From: Actinomycetota bacterium
GTDB lineage: Bacteria; Actinomycetota; Thermoleophilia; Solirubrobacterales; Solirubrobacteraceae
Direction of reading: 5' to 3'
Assembly: GCA_005884115.1 (NCBI GenBank)
Contig: VAXW01000003.1
Span: forward strand, 472,128 to 536,127
DNA: 64,000 nt
This document shows positions 1 to 8,093 of this stretch, one piece after another (the stretch's first letter is position 1; every line of letters starts with the position of its first letter). The position numbers and the translations under genes were made by a program. The notes beneath the pieces were generated by a model that saw only the letters and a program-made list of their open reading frames with translations, did no database searches and was not told where the DNA came from.

Positions 1-27
1 CTCGAGGAGGTCGCGACCCGGGATCAG

Positions 28-1020
28 GTGCTCGAGCGGATCCGCGAGGACTCACGCTTCGTGCTCGCCACGCACGAGCACCCCGACGGCGATGCGCTGG
101 GCTCGCTCGTGGGCATGCACGAGCTGCTCACCGCGATCGGCAAGCAGTCTGAGATCTTCGTCGCTGCCGAGGATCTGCCCCTCCCGCACGAGTACCGCCT
201 GTTCGCGCTGGACGGCGCGATCGACGAGGCGCCGGCGGACATCGGGGAGCGCACGGTCGTGTTCCTCGACTGCGGCAACATCGACCGCAACTCGGCAAGC
301 GTGCTGCGCAGCGGCGCGCAGCTGCTGAACATCGACCACCACCACGACAACACGCGCTTCGGCACGCTCAACTACGTGGTCCCGGCGGCGTCCTGCACCG
401 CGGAGATCATCTGGGATTTGATGCATCGCCTGCAGGTGGCGCCGACGCCGGCGGCCGCGCAGGCGCTGTACGTCGGCCTGATCACTGACACGGGGCGCTT
501 CATGTACGAGAACACGAGCCCGCGCGCACACCGCATGGCGGCTGAGCTGATCGAGGCCGGAGTCGACGTCCCGCTCGTGTACCGCTGCCTGTATGAGGAA
601 ATGCGGCCAGCCAAGCTGGCGCTCACCGCGCTGGCGCTGGGAGCGATGCGGCGCTTCGACTCGGGGGCGCTGACGCTGTCCTCGTTGAGCGCCGAGGACT
701 TCCACAAAGCGGGCGCCTCCGAACACGATGCCGAGGGCATCGTCGACCAGCTGCGAGCCGTGCAGGGGACGAAGGTCGCGGTGCTCGTGCGCGAGCTGAC
801 GGGCGAGCGCGCGGGCGAGCGCAAAGTCTCGCTGCGCGCCGCCGACGGGGGCGTCGACGTATCGCTCATCGCGCGCGCGCAGGGCGGCGGAGGGCACCGC
901 CGCGCGGCCGGCTTCTCCACGACGCTCGAGCTGTCCGAGCTGATCGCATTCGTGCGCCCCGCCATCTCGGCCCAGCTGCACGCCGCCGCCGATGGACGCG
1001 CGACCGCGACGCTCGCTTGA
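28..1020 (+). CDS. nrnA: DHH/DHHA1 phosphoesterase (NrnA-like oligoribonuclease/pAp phosphatase)
   Basis: A 330-residue DHH-family phosphoesterase that should degrade nano-RNAs and dephosphorylate pAp in the cytoplasm. The metal-binding motifs are all present: HEHPDGDALGS at residues 16-26, a following LDCG motif, NIDHHHDN near 102 and GLITDTGRF. The C-terminal DHHA1 domain has GGGGHRRAAGF near 285-296. GTG 28 is the only start inside the window. The frame is open to base 1 (LEEVATRDQ), and GGAGG at 5-9 is too far from GTG 28, so the true start may lie upstream of the window. The 3' end overlaps truB by 29 bases, indicating co-transcription. Family is sure; the exact substrate is inferred. 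Confidence 0.9.
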   Translation: MLERIREDSRFVLATHEHPDGDALGSLVGMHELLTAIGKQSEIFVAAEDLPLPHEYRLFALDGAIDEAPADIGERTVVFLDCGNIDRNSASVLRSGAQLLNIDHHHDNTRFGTLNYVVPAASCTAEIIWDLMHRLQVAPTPAAAQALYVGLITDTGRFMYENTSPRAHRMAAELIEAGVDVPLVYRCLYEEMRPAKLALTALALGAMRRFDSGALTLSSLSAEDFHKAGASEHDAEGIVDQLRAVQGTKVAVLVRELTGERAGERKVSLRAADGGVDVSLIARAQGGGGHRRAAGFSTTLELSELIAFVRPAISAQLHAAADGRATATLA

Positions 1021-1759
1021 GGGGTCCGCCCCGGCGGTCGCTGATGAGCGCGACCGCCCGGCGGACGGAGTTTTGCTGCTCGACAAGCCCGCGGGCCTGA
1101 CCTCCCACGACGTGGTCGAGGCGGTGCGGCGCTCGCTGGGCGGAGCCAAGACCGGGCACGCGGGCACCCTCGACCCCTTCGCCACGGGGCTGCTGCTCGT
1201 GCTGGTCGGGCGCGCGACCAAGGCGCAGCGGCGGCTGATGAGCCTGCGCAAGCGCTATGAGGTGCTGGCCGCGCTCGGCGCACGCTCGAGCACCGGCGAC
1301 ACGGAGGGCGAGATCACCCACACCGGCCGTGAACCGCCCGACCCGCCTGAGCTTCCGACCGGGGAGATCCTCCAGCGCCCCCCGCGGCACTCGGCAGTCA
1401 AGGTCTCGGGGCAGCGCGCCTACGCGCGCGCGCGGCGCGGCGAGAGCTTCGAGACGCCCGAGCGGAGGGTCACGGTGTACCGCTTCGAGCAGCTGTGGCG
1501 CGGGCAGCGCAGCGCAGCGGAGGGCTGCGGCCGCGCAGCTTTCCTCATCGAATGCGGCTCTGGCACCTATGTGCGCTCACTGATCGCAGACCTCGGCGAC
1601 GCCTACTGCCTGGAGCTACGCCGCACGGCGATCGGCCCCTTCGACGTGCGCGACGCGGTCGCGCCGCCGCCGCCGGGAGCGCGCTGGAGCGAGCCGCCGC
1701 TGATCGCGCTGGAGAGCGCGCTGGCGATCGCATCCTCGCCGCGCAAGCCGCCCCACTAG
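992..1759 (+). CDS. truB: tRNA pseudouridine(55) synthase TruB
   Basis: Makes pseudouridine 55 in the tRNA T-loop. The N-terminal GVLLLDKPAGLTSHDVV motif leads to KTGHAGTLDPFATG, whose Asp (about residue 60) is the catalytic residue. GTYVRSLIADLG is the second conserved motif. At 255 residues it is shorter than the usual 290-310, and I see no C-terminal PUA-like domain. ATG 992 lies inside nrnA, a 29-base overlap, and no later ATG or GTG precedes the conserved core. The stop is 11 bases before ribF, so the three genes look like one operon. Confidence 0.93.
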   Translation: MDARPRRSLEGSAPAVADERDRPADGVLLLDKPAGLTSHDVVEAVRRSLGGAKTGHAGTLDPFATGLLLVLVGRATKAQRRLMSLRKRYEVLAALGARSSTGDTEGEITHTGREPPDPPELPTGEILQRPPRHSAVKVSGQRAYARARRGESFETPERRVTVYRFEQLWRGQRSAAEGCGRAAFLIECGSGTYVRSLIADLGDAYCLELRRTAIGPFDVRDAVAPPPPGARWSEPPLIALESALAIASSPRKPPH

Positions 1760-1770
1760 GCTTCTCAGCC

Positions 1771-2655
1771 GTGAAGGTGATGCACCTGGAAGAGGCGCGG
1801 CCCAAGCCGGGGCGCAGGGTGGCCGTGGGAACCTTCGACGGCGTGCACCTCGGCCATCGCGAGGTGATCGCGGGCTCTGACAGCGTGCTCACCTTCGATC
1901 CACACCCGGTCTCGGTGGTCGCGCCGCAGCACACGCCCAAGCTGCTCACAACGCTCGAGCGCAAGGCCGAGCTGATCGGCGCCCTCGGCGTGGCTGACTT
2001 GATCGTGATCCCCTTCGACGCCGAGTTCGCGAAGCGCTCGGCGCAGGAGTTCATCGACGAGGTGCTCGTCGCGGCACTCGGCGCTGAGCAGGTGGCGATC
2101 GGCGAGAACTTCCGCTTCGGCCACCGCGCTCAGGGGGATGCACGCCTGCTGCAGGCCGATCAGCGCCTCCGCACGGTCGTTCATCCGCTGCTTGAAATCG
2201 ACGGCGAGGTCGTCTCCTCGAGCCACATCCGCGGCCTCGTCCTGGCGGGCGACCTGCTCGAGGCCAACCGCCTCCTGGGAGCCCCCTTCCAGCTGCTCGG
2301 CGTCGTGCAGCAAGGCGATCGCCGCGGGCGCGAGCTGGGCTTCCCGACGGCGAACCTCGTGCCCGAGGAGGCGCTCGCCTGCCCAGGGCACGGCGTGTAC
2401 GCATGCCTCGCCAATGGCCTGCCCGCCGCGGTCAGCATCGGCGTGCGGCCGACCTTCAACACCGGCCGCGGCGAGCTGATCGAGGTGTTCATCCTCGACT
2501 TCGACGGCGACCTGTACGGCAGCGAACTGCGCGTGCAGTTCATACGCCGGCTGCGGGGCGAGCGGCGGTTCGCCTCGGCCGAGGCGCTGATCGCGCAGAT
2601 GCACCGTGACGTCGAGCAGACGCGCGAGTCGCTGGCCGCTTCGGCGCTTCCATAG
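1771..2655 (+). CDS. ribF: bifunctional riboflavin kinase/FMN adenylyltransferase RibF
   Basis: Converts riboflavin to FMN and then FAD. The N-terminal nucleotidyltransferase half shows GTFDGVHLGH and IGENFRFGHRAQGD. The C-terminal flavokinase half shows GRELGFPTANLV, GVYACLANG and SIGVRPTFN. The reading frame is open far upstream inside truB, but homology begins only at VAVGTFDG, so I take GTG 1771; GTG 1777 or ATG 1780 are alternatives. The product is 294 residues. About a dozen residues usually found between the GHR helix and TFDPHP are missing (GHREVIAGSDSVLTFDPHP), so the first loop is unusually short. It follows truB by 11 bases. Confidence 0.93.
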   Translation: MKVMHLEEARPKPGRRVAVGTFDGVHLGHREVIAGSDSVLTFDPHPVSVVAPQHTPKLLTTLERKAELIGALGVADLIVIPFDAEFAKRSAQEFIDEVLVAALGAEQVAIGENFRFGHRAQGDARLLQADQRLRTVVHPLLEIDGEVVSSSHIRGLVLAGDLLEANRLLGAPFQLLGVVQQGDRRGRELGFPTANLVPEEALACPGHGVYACLANGLPAAVSIGVRPTFNTGRGELIEVFILDFDGDLYGSELRVQFIRRLRGERRFASAEALIAQMHRDVEQTRESLAASALP

Positions 2656-2752
2656 AGCCGCGGCAGCCGCCGCGCGGGCCACGCTCCAGAGACCCGGGCG
2701 GGAGCGGGCGCCCGCGCCGGGGCGCGGCCACGTGCGGTGGCGTTCGCTCTGC

Positions 2753-2758
2753 TAGCGT
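2753..2758 (+). promoter_or_regulatory. possible -10 element for rpsO (near-leaderless)
   Basis: TAGCGT preceded by TG (TGCTAGCGT, extended -10 form), 8 nt before the rpsO ATG. There is no purine-rich SD before that ATG. A 6-bp G+C hairpin (2708-2713 with 2720-2725) lies just upstream; S15 genes often have structured leaders. No clear -35 is visible. Confidence 0.3.
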
Positions 2759-2766
2759 GCCCGCCG

Positions 2767-3039
2767 ATGGCCGCCATAACCGCTGAGCGAAAGCGCGAGA
2801 TCGCCGCGAAGTTCGGCTCCTCCGAGCGCGACACGGGCTCCACAAAGGTCCAGATCGCACTGCTCACCGAGCGCATAAACCACCTCACCGAGCACCTGCG
2901 CGAGCAGGGCAAAGACCACCACTCGCGCCGCGGGCTGCTGATGCTCGTCGGGCGCAGGCGGCGCTTCCTCAGCTACCTCCAGCGCACCGACCTCGACGGC
3001 TATCGCGCGCTGATCAAAGAGCTCGGCCTGCGCAAGTGA
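2767..3039 (+). CDS. rpsO: 30S ribosomal protein S15
   Basis: A 90-residue S15, matching the family length of 89. Binds 16S rRNA and helps assemble the 30S platform. The S15 pattern is clear: ITAERKREI at the start, [20 protein letters not shown], then [18 protein letters not shown] and a terminal LIKELGLRK. The frame is open upstream to GTG 2737, but the family start fits ATG 2767. Gene order rpsO-(peroxiredoxin)-pnp is a version of the common rpsO-pnp pairing. Confidence 0.97.
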   Translation: MAAITAERKREIAAKFGSSERDTGSTKVQIALLTERINHLTEHLREQGKDHHSRRGLLMLVGRRRRFLSYLQRTDLDGYRALIKELGLRK

Positions 3040-3049
3040 CCTCCAGGCG

Positions 3050-3532
3050 ATGAGCGTCATCGCGCCAGGAACGCCCGCACCGCAGTTCAAGCTCGCGCGC
3101 CAGGACGGATCGAGCTTTTCCGAGCGCGACCTGCTCGGCCAGGGCACCGTGCTCGTCTTCTACCCGTTCGCCTTCAGCCCCGTCTGCACCGAGCAGCTGC
3201 AGCTGTATGAGGGCCTGCTGGCAGAGCTCGCCGAGCACGACGTGAAGCTGTACGGGGTCTCATGCGACTCGACCTGGGCCCAGCGCGCGTTCGCCGAGAA
3301 GCTCGGCGTCTCCAGCGAGCAGCTCTCGGACTTCGAGCCCAAGGGAGCCGCTTGCCGGGCCTTCGGAGTGCTGAACCCGGCCGGGTTCGCCGAGCGCGCG
3401 CTGATCATGATCGACCCGCAGGGGGTGGCCCGCTTCAGCTACGTGGCCCCCTCGCCGGCCGAGCTCCCGGGCCTGGAGATCCTGCGCGAGGGTCTGAATC
3501 AGGCCTTCGGCCTCGCCGCCGGGGCCGCCTGA
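3050..3532 (+). CDS. peroxiredoxin (AhpE/Bcp-like, thiol peroxidase)
   Basis: A 160-residue AhpC/TSA-family peroxiredoxin that reduces hydroperoxides in the cytoplasm. The active site PFAFSPVC fits PxxxS/TxxC, with peroxidatic Cys46. Two further cysteines (GVSCDS and GAACRAF) could act as resolving cysteine. The FYPFAF.PVC pattern resembles the AhpE group of actinobacteria more than AhpC. It starts 10 bases after rpsO and so is probably co-transcribed with it, an insertion into the usual rpsO-pnp pair. Subfamily assignment is inferred. Confidence 0.88.
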   Translation: MSVIAPGTPAPQFKLARQDGSSFSERDLLGQGTVLVFYPFAFSPVCTEQLQLYEGLLAELAEHDVKLYGVSCDSTWAQRAFAEKLGVSSEQLSDFEPKGAACRAFGVLNPAGFAERALIMIDPQGVARFSYVAPSPAELPGLEILREGLNQAFGLAAGAA

Positions 3533-3548
3533 GGGGTCCACACTGCGC

Positions 3549-3569
3549 CGGCGCCTGTGCGCGGCGCCG
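3549..3569 (+). terminator. G+C hairpin in the leader before pnp
   Basis: Perfect 7-bp inverted repeat CGGCGCC/GGCGCCG (3549-3555 with 3563-3569) around a 7-nt loop, 16 bases after the peroxiredoxin stop and about 140 before pnp. No T-run follows, so it is a weak terminator candidate. It could instead be a leader structure: pnp genes are often autoregulated through a 5' hairpin. Confidence 0.3.
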
Positions 3570-3707
3570 CGCTGGCGAAGGGACGTAGGCGAGCGCTTGC
3601 TCCTGCCGGCAGCCCGGCCCGCGTCCGCTAAGCTCGGTGCGTTCAAAATAGGACGAAAAGAGAACGGACCGCCAGGTGAACGGGGCGGATCAGGAAGGCA
3701 GTGACAT

Positions 3708-6053
3708 ATGAGCAGTGATGCGGCGCCTACGCGGGTTTCCGTGACGATCGGGGCCCACGGCCAGGAGGGCGGGGTCAACGAGATCTCGTTTGAGACCGGC
3801 AGGATGGCCAAGCAGGCCTCGGGGGCGGTGGTCGTGCGACAGGGCGACACGATGGTGCTTGCGACGGCCGTCGCGGGGGCTGTGCGGGACGTCGATTTCC
3901 TCCCGCTGACAGTCGACGTCGAGGAGCGCATGTACGCGACCGGCAAAATTCCGGGCTCGTTCTTCAAGCGCGAGGGACGGCCGGGGGAGAAGGCGACGCT
4001 GACCGCGCGCATGATCGACCGCCCGCTGCGGCCGCTGTTCCCGAAGGACTGGCGATACGACACCCAGCTCGTGGCGATCCCGATGTCGGTCGACCACGTT
4101 CACCCCTACGACATCCTTGCCATGAACGGCGCCTCGGCCGCAGTGATGCTCTCCGACATTCCCTTCCCCACACCCGTCGGGGCAGTGCGCATCGGCAAGG
4201 TGGACGGCGACTTCGTGATCAACCCTCGCGAGCAGGATCTGCTCACGCCCGACGGCGAAGAGGCTGACCCGCGCTCGGACCTCGACCTGGTCGTGGCCGG
4301 GACCGAGGAGGCGATCCTGATGGTCGAGGCGGGCGCCAACGAGATCCCCGAGGCGGAGATTCTCGACGCTCTCGACATCGCGCACGCCGAGATCAAGAAG
4401 CTGTGCGCGCTGCAGCGCGAGCTGGCGCAGATGGTCGGCAAGGAAAAGAAAGAGTTCGCGTCGATCGCCATCGACCAGTCGCTGCTGGAGCAGATCCGCT
4501 CCTCGCACGGCGCCGCGCTGGACGAGGCAACGCAGGTCGAGGACAAGCTCGCGCGCCAGGAGGCAACCAAGGCGGTCGAGACCGCGGTGCTCGAGCAGTA
4601 CGCTTCGCCCGCGCCCGAGGGCGCCTCCGAGGAGCAGCTGCAGAGCGCCAGGGAGGCCCGCGCCGCGGCGCTGCTGGCGTTCGCATCGCTCGAGAAGTCG
4701 ATCATCCGCGAGCGCATCGCCGTGGCGAAGAAGCGCCCCGACGGGCGCGCCGAGGGCGAGATCCGCGACATCACGATCGAAGTTGGGGTGACGCCGCGCA
4801 CGCACGGCTCGGCGCTGTTCACGCGCGGGCAGACGCAGGCACTGAGCGTGGCCTCGCTGGGCACGCTCAAGGAGGAGATGCGCCTCGACACGCTCGGGCT
4901 CGAGACGAAAAAGTACTACTGGCACCACTACAACTTCCCGCCCTTCTCCGTCGGCGAAGCCGGGCGGATGGGCGGCGTCAAGCGCCGCGACGTCGGCCAC
5001 GGCGCGCTCGCCGAGCGCGCGCTCGCGCCGATGGTGCCCTCGATCGAGTCGTTCCCCTACTCGATCCGCGTCGTCTCGGACATCCTCGAGTCGAACGGCT
5101 CCTCCTCGATGGCCTCCGTGTGCGGCTCCTCGCTGGCCCTGATGGACGCCGGCGTCCCGATCAAGCGCCCGGTCGCGGGAATCGCGATGGGCCTGATCAA
5201 AGAGGGCGATGACTACATCGTGCTGACCGACATCGCCGGAGTCGAGGACCACCTCGGGGACATGGACTTCAAGGTCGCGGGGACAGATCGCGGGATCACG
5301 GCGCTGCAGATGGACATCAAGATCTCGGGCGTCACATTCGAGATCCTGCGCGACGCACTGTCCCAGGCCCAGAGCGCGCGTAAGTTCATCCTCGGCGAGA
5401 TGGCCGAGGTGATCGGCGGACCGCGCGAGCAGCTGAGCCAGTTCGCGCCGCGGATCCAGACGATCCAGATCGACCCCTCGCAGATCGGCCTTCTGATCGG
5501 CAAGGGCGGCGAAACCATCCGCGCGCTGTCCGAGGAGTTCGACTCCCAGATCGACGTCTCAGACGACGGCCAGGTGCTGATCTACTCGGCCAACGGCGAG
5601 CTCGCCGAGGCGCTCGTGGAGCGCGTTCGCATGATGCTCAAGGAGGTCGAGGTCGGAGACGAGTACGTCGGTAAGGTCGTCAAGACGACGACTTTCGGCG
5701 CCTTCATCGAGCTCGCCAAGGGCACCGACGGGCTGCTGCACATCTCAAACGTCTCGCCCGGCGAGCGCGTCGAGAGCGTGGAGGACGTGCTGAGCAGGGG
5801 CGACGAGGTCAACGTCCGCGTGGTCGAGGTCGACCGCGAGCGCGGGCGCATCGGCCTGCGCCTCGCGCACGACCCAGACATCGCCGGCAAGTCCGCCGAG
5901 GAGCTTGCGGGCGTTGGCACGGGCGGCGGCGGCCGGCCCGTGCGCGACGGCGCGCGACGCAACGGGCGCGAGCGCAGCGATCGCGGCCCGCGGCGCGATG
6001 GCGAACGTGGCCGGGGATCGGACCGTCCGCGGCGCAGCGGCCCCCGCGACTGA
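3708..6053 (+). CDS. pnp: polyribonucleotide nucleotidyltransferase (PNPase)
   Basis: Phosphorolytic 3'-5' exoribonuclease of mRNA decay. The 781 residues run RNase PH domain 1, an acidic helical linker, RNase PH domain 2 (PRTHGSALFTRGQTQAL), a KH domain (LLIGKGGETIRAL, about 585-645) and an S1 domain (GKVVKTTTFGAFIEL.KGTDGLLHISNV, about 650-720). The last 35 residues are a basic Arg/Gly tail, as in actinobacterial PNPases. ATG 3708 follows an AGGAAGG SD. The 3' end overlaps the M16 protease gene by 56 bases in another frame. Confidence 0.97.
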   Translation: MSSDAAPTRVSVTIGAHGQEGGVNEISFETGRMAKQASGAVVVRQGDTMVLATAVAGAVRDVDFLPLTVDVEERMYATGKIPGSFFKREGRPGEKATLTARMIDRPLRPLFPKDWRYDTQLVAIPMSVDHVHPYDILAMNGASAAVMLSDIPFPTPVGAVRIGKVDGDFVINPREQDLLTPDGEEADPRSDLDLVVAGTEEAILMVEAGANEIPEAEILDALDIAHAEIKKLCALQRELAQMVGKEKKEFASIAIDQSLLEQIRSSHGAALDEATQVEDKLARQEATKAVETAVLEQYASPAPEGASEEQLQSAREARAAALLAFASLEKSIIRERIAVAKKRPDGRAEGEIRDITIEVGVTPRTHGSALFTRGQTQALSVASLGTLKEEMRLDTLGLETKKYYWHHYNFPPFSVGEAGRMGGVKRRDVGHGALAERALAPMVPSIESFPYSIRVVSDILESNGSSSMASVCGSSLALMDAGVPIKRPVAGIAMGLIKEGDDYIVLTDIAGVEDHLGDMDFKVAGTDRGITALQMDIKISGVTFEILRDALSQAQSARKFILGEMAEVIGGPREQLSQFAPRIQTIQIDPSQIGLLIGKGGETIRALSEEFDSQIDVSDDGQVLIYSANGELAEALVERVRMMLKEVEVGDEYVGKVVKTTTFGAFIELAKGTDGLLHISNVSPGERVESVEDVLSRGDEVNVRVVEVDRERGRIGLRLAHDPDIAGKSAEELAGVGTGGGGRPVRDGARRNGRERSDRGPRRDGERGRGSDRPRRSGPRD

Positions 6054-7386
6054 GGCAGCGCTGAGCGCCTCGCACCGGATCACCACGCTGCCCTCGGGCG
6101 TGAGGGTCGTCACCGAGCGCATGCCCGGCGTGCGCTCCGCTGCGCTCGGCTTCTGGATCGCGACCGGCTCGGCCGTCGAGGACGTGGAGCAGGCCGGCAT
6201 CTCGCACCTGCTCGAGCACATGCTCTTCCGCGGCACCGACCGCCACAGCTCCGAGGAGATCGACCAGATCTTCGACGCCATGGGCGCCGAGATCAACGCT
6301 GGCACCGACAAGGAAGCGACCTCCGTGTACTCGCGCGTGCTCGACCGCCATCTCGAGCGCGCCTTCGAGGTGATTGGCGAAATGGTCTTTCGACCACGAC
6401 TCGCCGAGCTCGAGGCCGAGCGCGCGGTCGTGCTCGAGGAGATCGCGATGTATGAAGACGACCCCCAGGACCGCGTCTTCGACGCTCTCGGCGGCGCTGT
6501 GTTCGGCTCGCATCCGCTTGGGCGCGCGGTGATCGGCACGGCCGAGGCGGTCGGCGCCGTGACGAGCGAGCAACTGCATGACTTCCACGCACGGCGCTAC
6601 GTCCCCGCGCGCGTGGTGATCTCCGCCGCGGGCTCCGTCGAGCACGAGGCGCTCGTGCAGATGGCCGAGCGCCTGCCGCTCGCCGAGCGTCCCTGTGAGG
6701 AAGAGCCCAACTCGAGCGCCGCGCCGCCCGACTTCAGGCGGCGCGTGCGCTTCATCAAAAAAGAGGTCGAGCAGTACCACGTGTGCCTCGGCGGAGAGGG
6801 CCCTGCGCGCGACGACGAGCGACGCTTTGGGCTGCGCGTCCTTGAAGGCGTGCTCGGCGGCACTTCCTCCTCGAGGCTCTTCCAGGAGGTGCGCGAGCGC
6901 CGCGGCCTGGCCTACTCGGTGTTCTCGTTTTCCAGCCTGCATGCGCGCACCGGCGAGGTGGGCGTGTATGTGGGCACCCGCCGGGAGAACCTTGCGCAGG
7001 CCCTGTCGGTGATCTCAGGCGAGCTCGAGCGCTGCGTGCGTGACCCGGCGACTGATGAGGAGCTCGTGCGCTCGCGCGAGAACCTCAAGGGTCGCGTGGT
7101 GCTCGCGATGGAGTCGACGTCCGCCCGCATGAGCCATCTGGGGACCTCCGTGCTGAGCGGCCTTGAGATCCTGTCGGTCGATCAGCTGCTGGAGCGCATC
7201 GACGCGGTCAAGCTGGACGAGCTGCAGGAGCTCGCCGCGTGGCTATTTGCGCCCAAGCGCATGTCCGTCGCCGGAGTCGGCCCGGACGAGCAGGAGTTCC
7301 TGCAGGCGGTCGACTCGCTCGGATCGTCGCTCGCCGGCGAGAACGGGCGTGACGCAGCCGCGCAGGCGAGGGCCGCGTCGAGATGA
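5998..7386 (+). CDS. M16 family zinc metallopeptidase (processing-peptidase type)
   Basis: A 462-residue single-chain M16B peptidase. The inverted zinc motif HLLEH is at residues 70-74 and the third ligand is in VLEEIAMYE (Glu147/148). The second half has the inactive repeat ending in RRGLAYSV and STSARMSHLG. ATG 5998 (or GTG 6007) lies within the 3' end of pnp, giving a 46-56 base overlap in a different frame; no later start precedes the conserved LPSGVRVVTE. It ends in a 4-base ATGA overlap with dapB. The pnp-pepR-dapB order is common in actinobacteria; the substrate is unknown. Confidence 0.9.
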   Translation: MANVAGDRTVRGAAAPATEAALSASHRITTLPSGVRVVTERMPGVRSAALGFWIATGSAVEDVEQAGISHLLEHMLFRGTDRHSSEEIDQIFDAMGAEINAGTDKEATSVYSRVLDRHLERAFEVIGEMVFRPRLAELEAERAVVLEEIAMYEDDPQDRVFDALGGAVFGSHPLGRAVIGTAEAVGAVTSEQLHDFHARRYVPARVVISAAGSVEHEALVQMAERLPLAERPCEEEPNSSAAPPDFRRRVRFIKKEVEQYHVCLGGEGPARDDERRFGLRVLEGVLGGTSSSRLFQEVRERRGLAYSVFSFSSLHARTGEVGVYVGTRRENLAQALSVISGELERCVRDPATDEELVRSRENLKGRVVLAMESTSARMSHLGTSVLSGLEILSVDQLLERIDAVKLDELQELAAWLFAPKRMSVAGVGPDEQEFLQAVDSLGSSLAGENGRDAAAQARAASR

Positions 7387-8060
7387 TCCGCGTAGCCGTC
7401 GCGGGCGCCGCGGGGCGCATGGGCCAGACCGTGTGCGCGGCCGTCGAGCAGGCGGACGACATGGAGCTCTCAGGACGCGCCGACCCGCTGCTCTCGAGCT
7501 CGGTCGCAGACGTGCTCGAGGAGGCGCAGGTGCTCGTCGACTTCACGCAGCCCGAGGTCGCGCTCGAGAACGCGCTCGCCAGCCTGCACGCGGGCGTGCA
7601 CGTGGTGGTGGGCACGAGCGGATTTGACCCGGAGCCGCTGCGGGAGGCTGCGTGCGCTCAGCAGGCTCCGGGCGCGAACGTGCTGGTGGTGCCCAACTTC
7701 GCGATCGGCGCGGTGCTCATGATGCGCTTCGCAGCCGAGGCCGCCAGGCACATGCCGAAGGCCGAGATCATCGAGCTGCACGACGACAGCAAGCTCGATG
7801 CGCCGAGCGGGACCGCGGCGCGGACCGCCGAGCTGATGGCCTCAGCCGCCGGCGGACCGGCGCCCGTGGTCCACTCCGTGCGCCTGCCCGGGCTCGTCGC
7901 CCACCAGGAGGTGATCCTCGGCGAGGTCGGCCAGACGCTCACGATCCGCCACGACTCGACCAGCCGCGAGTCCTTCATGCCCGGCGTGCTGCTCGCCGTG
8001 CGCCGCATCGGCGCACAGGAGCAGCCGTTCATGGTGGGGTTGGAGAGCCTGCTGTTCTGA
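7383..8060 (+). CDS. dapB: 4-hydroxy-tetrahydrodipicolinate reductase DapB
   Basis: Second step of the lysine/diaminopimelate branch. The Rossmann motif VAGAAGRMGQ is at residues 6-15. VVGTSGF and the catalytic ELHDDSKLDAPSGTA (His133, Lys137) are present. Most homologues have His-His or His-Asn there; this one has His-Asp. At 225 residues it is shorter than the usual 245-270. The start is translationally coupled to the M16 gene (ATGA). dapA lies 1.3 kb further on, separated by an opposing gene. Confidence 0.93.
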   Translation: MIRVAVAGAAGRMGQTVCAAVEQADDMELSGRADPLLSSSVADVLEEAQVLVDFTQPEVALENALASLHAGVHVVVGTSGFDPEPLREAACAQQAPGANVLVVPNFAIGAVLMMRFAAEAARHMPKAEIIELHDDSKLDAPSGTAARTAELMASAAGGPAPVVHSVRLPGLVAHQEVILGEVGQTLTIRHDSTSRESFMPGVLLAVRRIGAQEQPFMVGLESLLF

Positions 8061-8069
8061 GCCTGGCGG

Positions 8070-8092
8070 CCGCCGCGCTTCTCCCGCGGTGG
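8070..8092 (+). terminator. probable bidirectional terminator between dapB and a convergent gene
   Basis: An 8-bp hairpin (8070-8077 with 8085-8092, one G-T pair, 7-nt loop) lies in the 33-base gap between dapB and the minus-strand stop at 8094. It is G+C rich and followed by ATTAA rather than a T-run. Confidence 0.45.
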
Positions 8093-8093
8093 A

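Noticed and set aside
1495..1770. N-terminal extension of ribF inside truB
   Set aside because: Arg-rich shadow of truB without homology; RibF homology begins just after GTG 1771.
3690..5252. 520-codon open frame on the minus strand opposite pnp
   Set aside because: It is the antisense shadow of pnp: no domain, no SD, composition of a reversed G+C-rich gene. The plus frame is an unmistakable PNPase.
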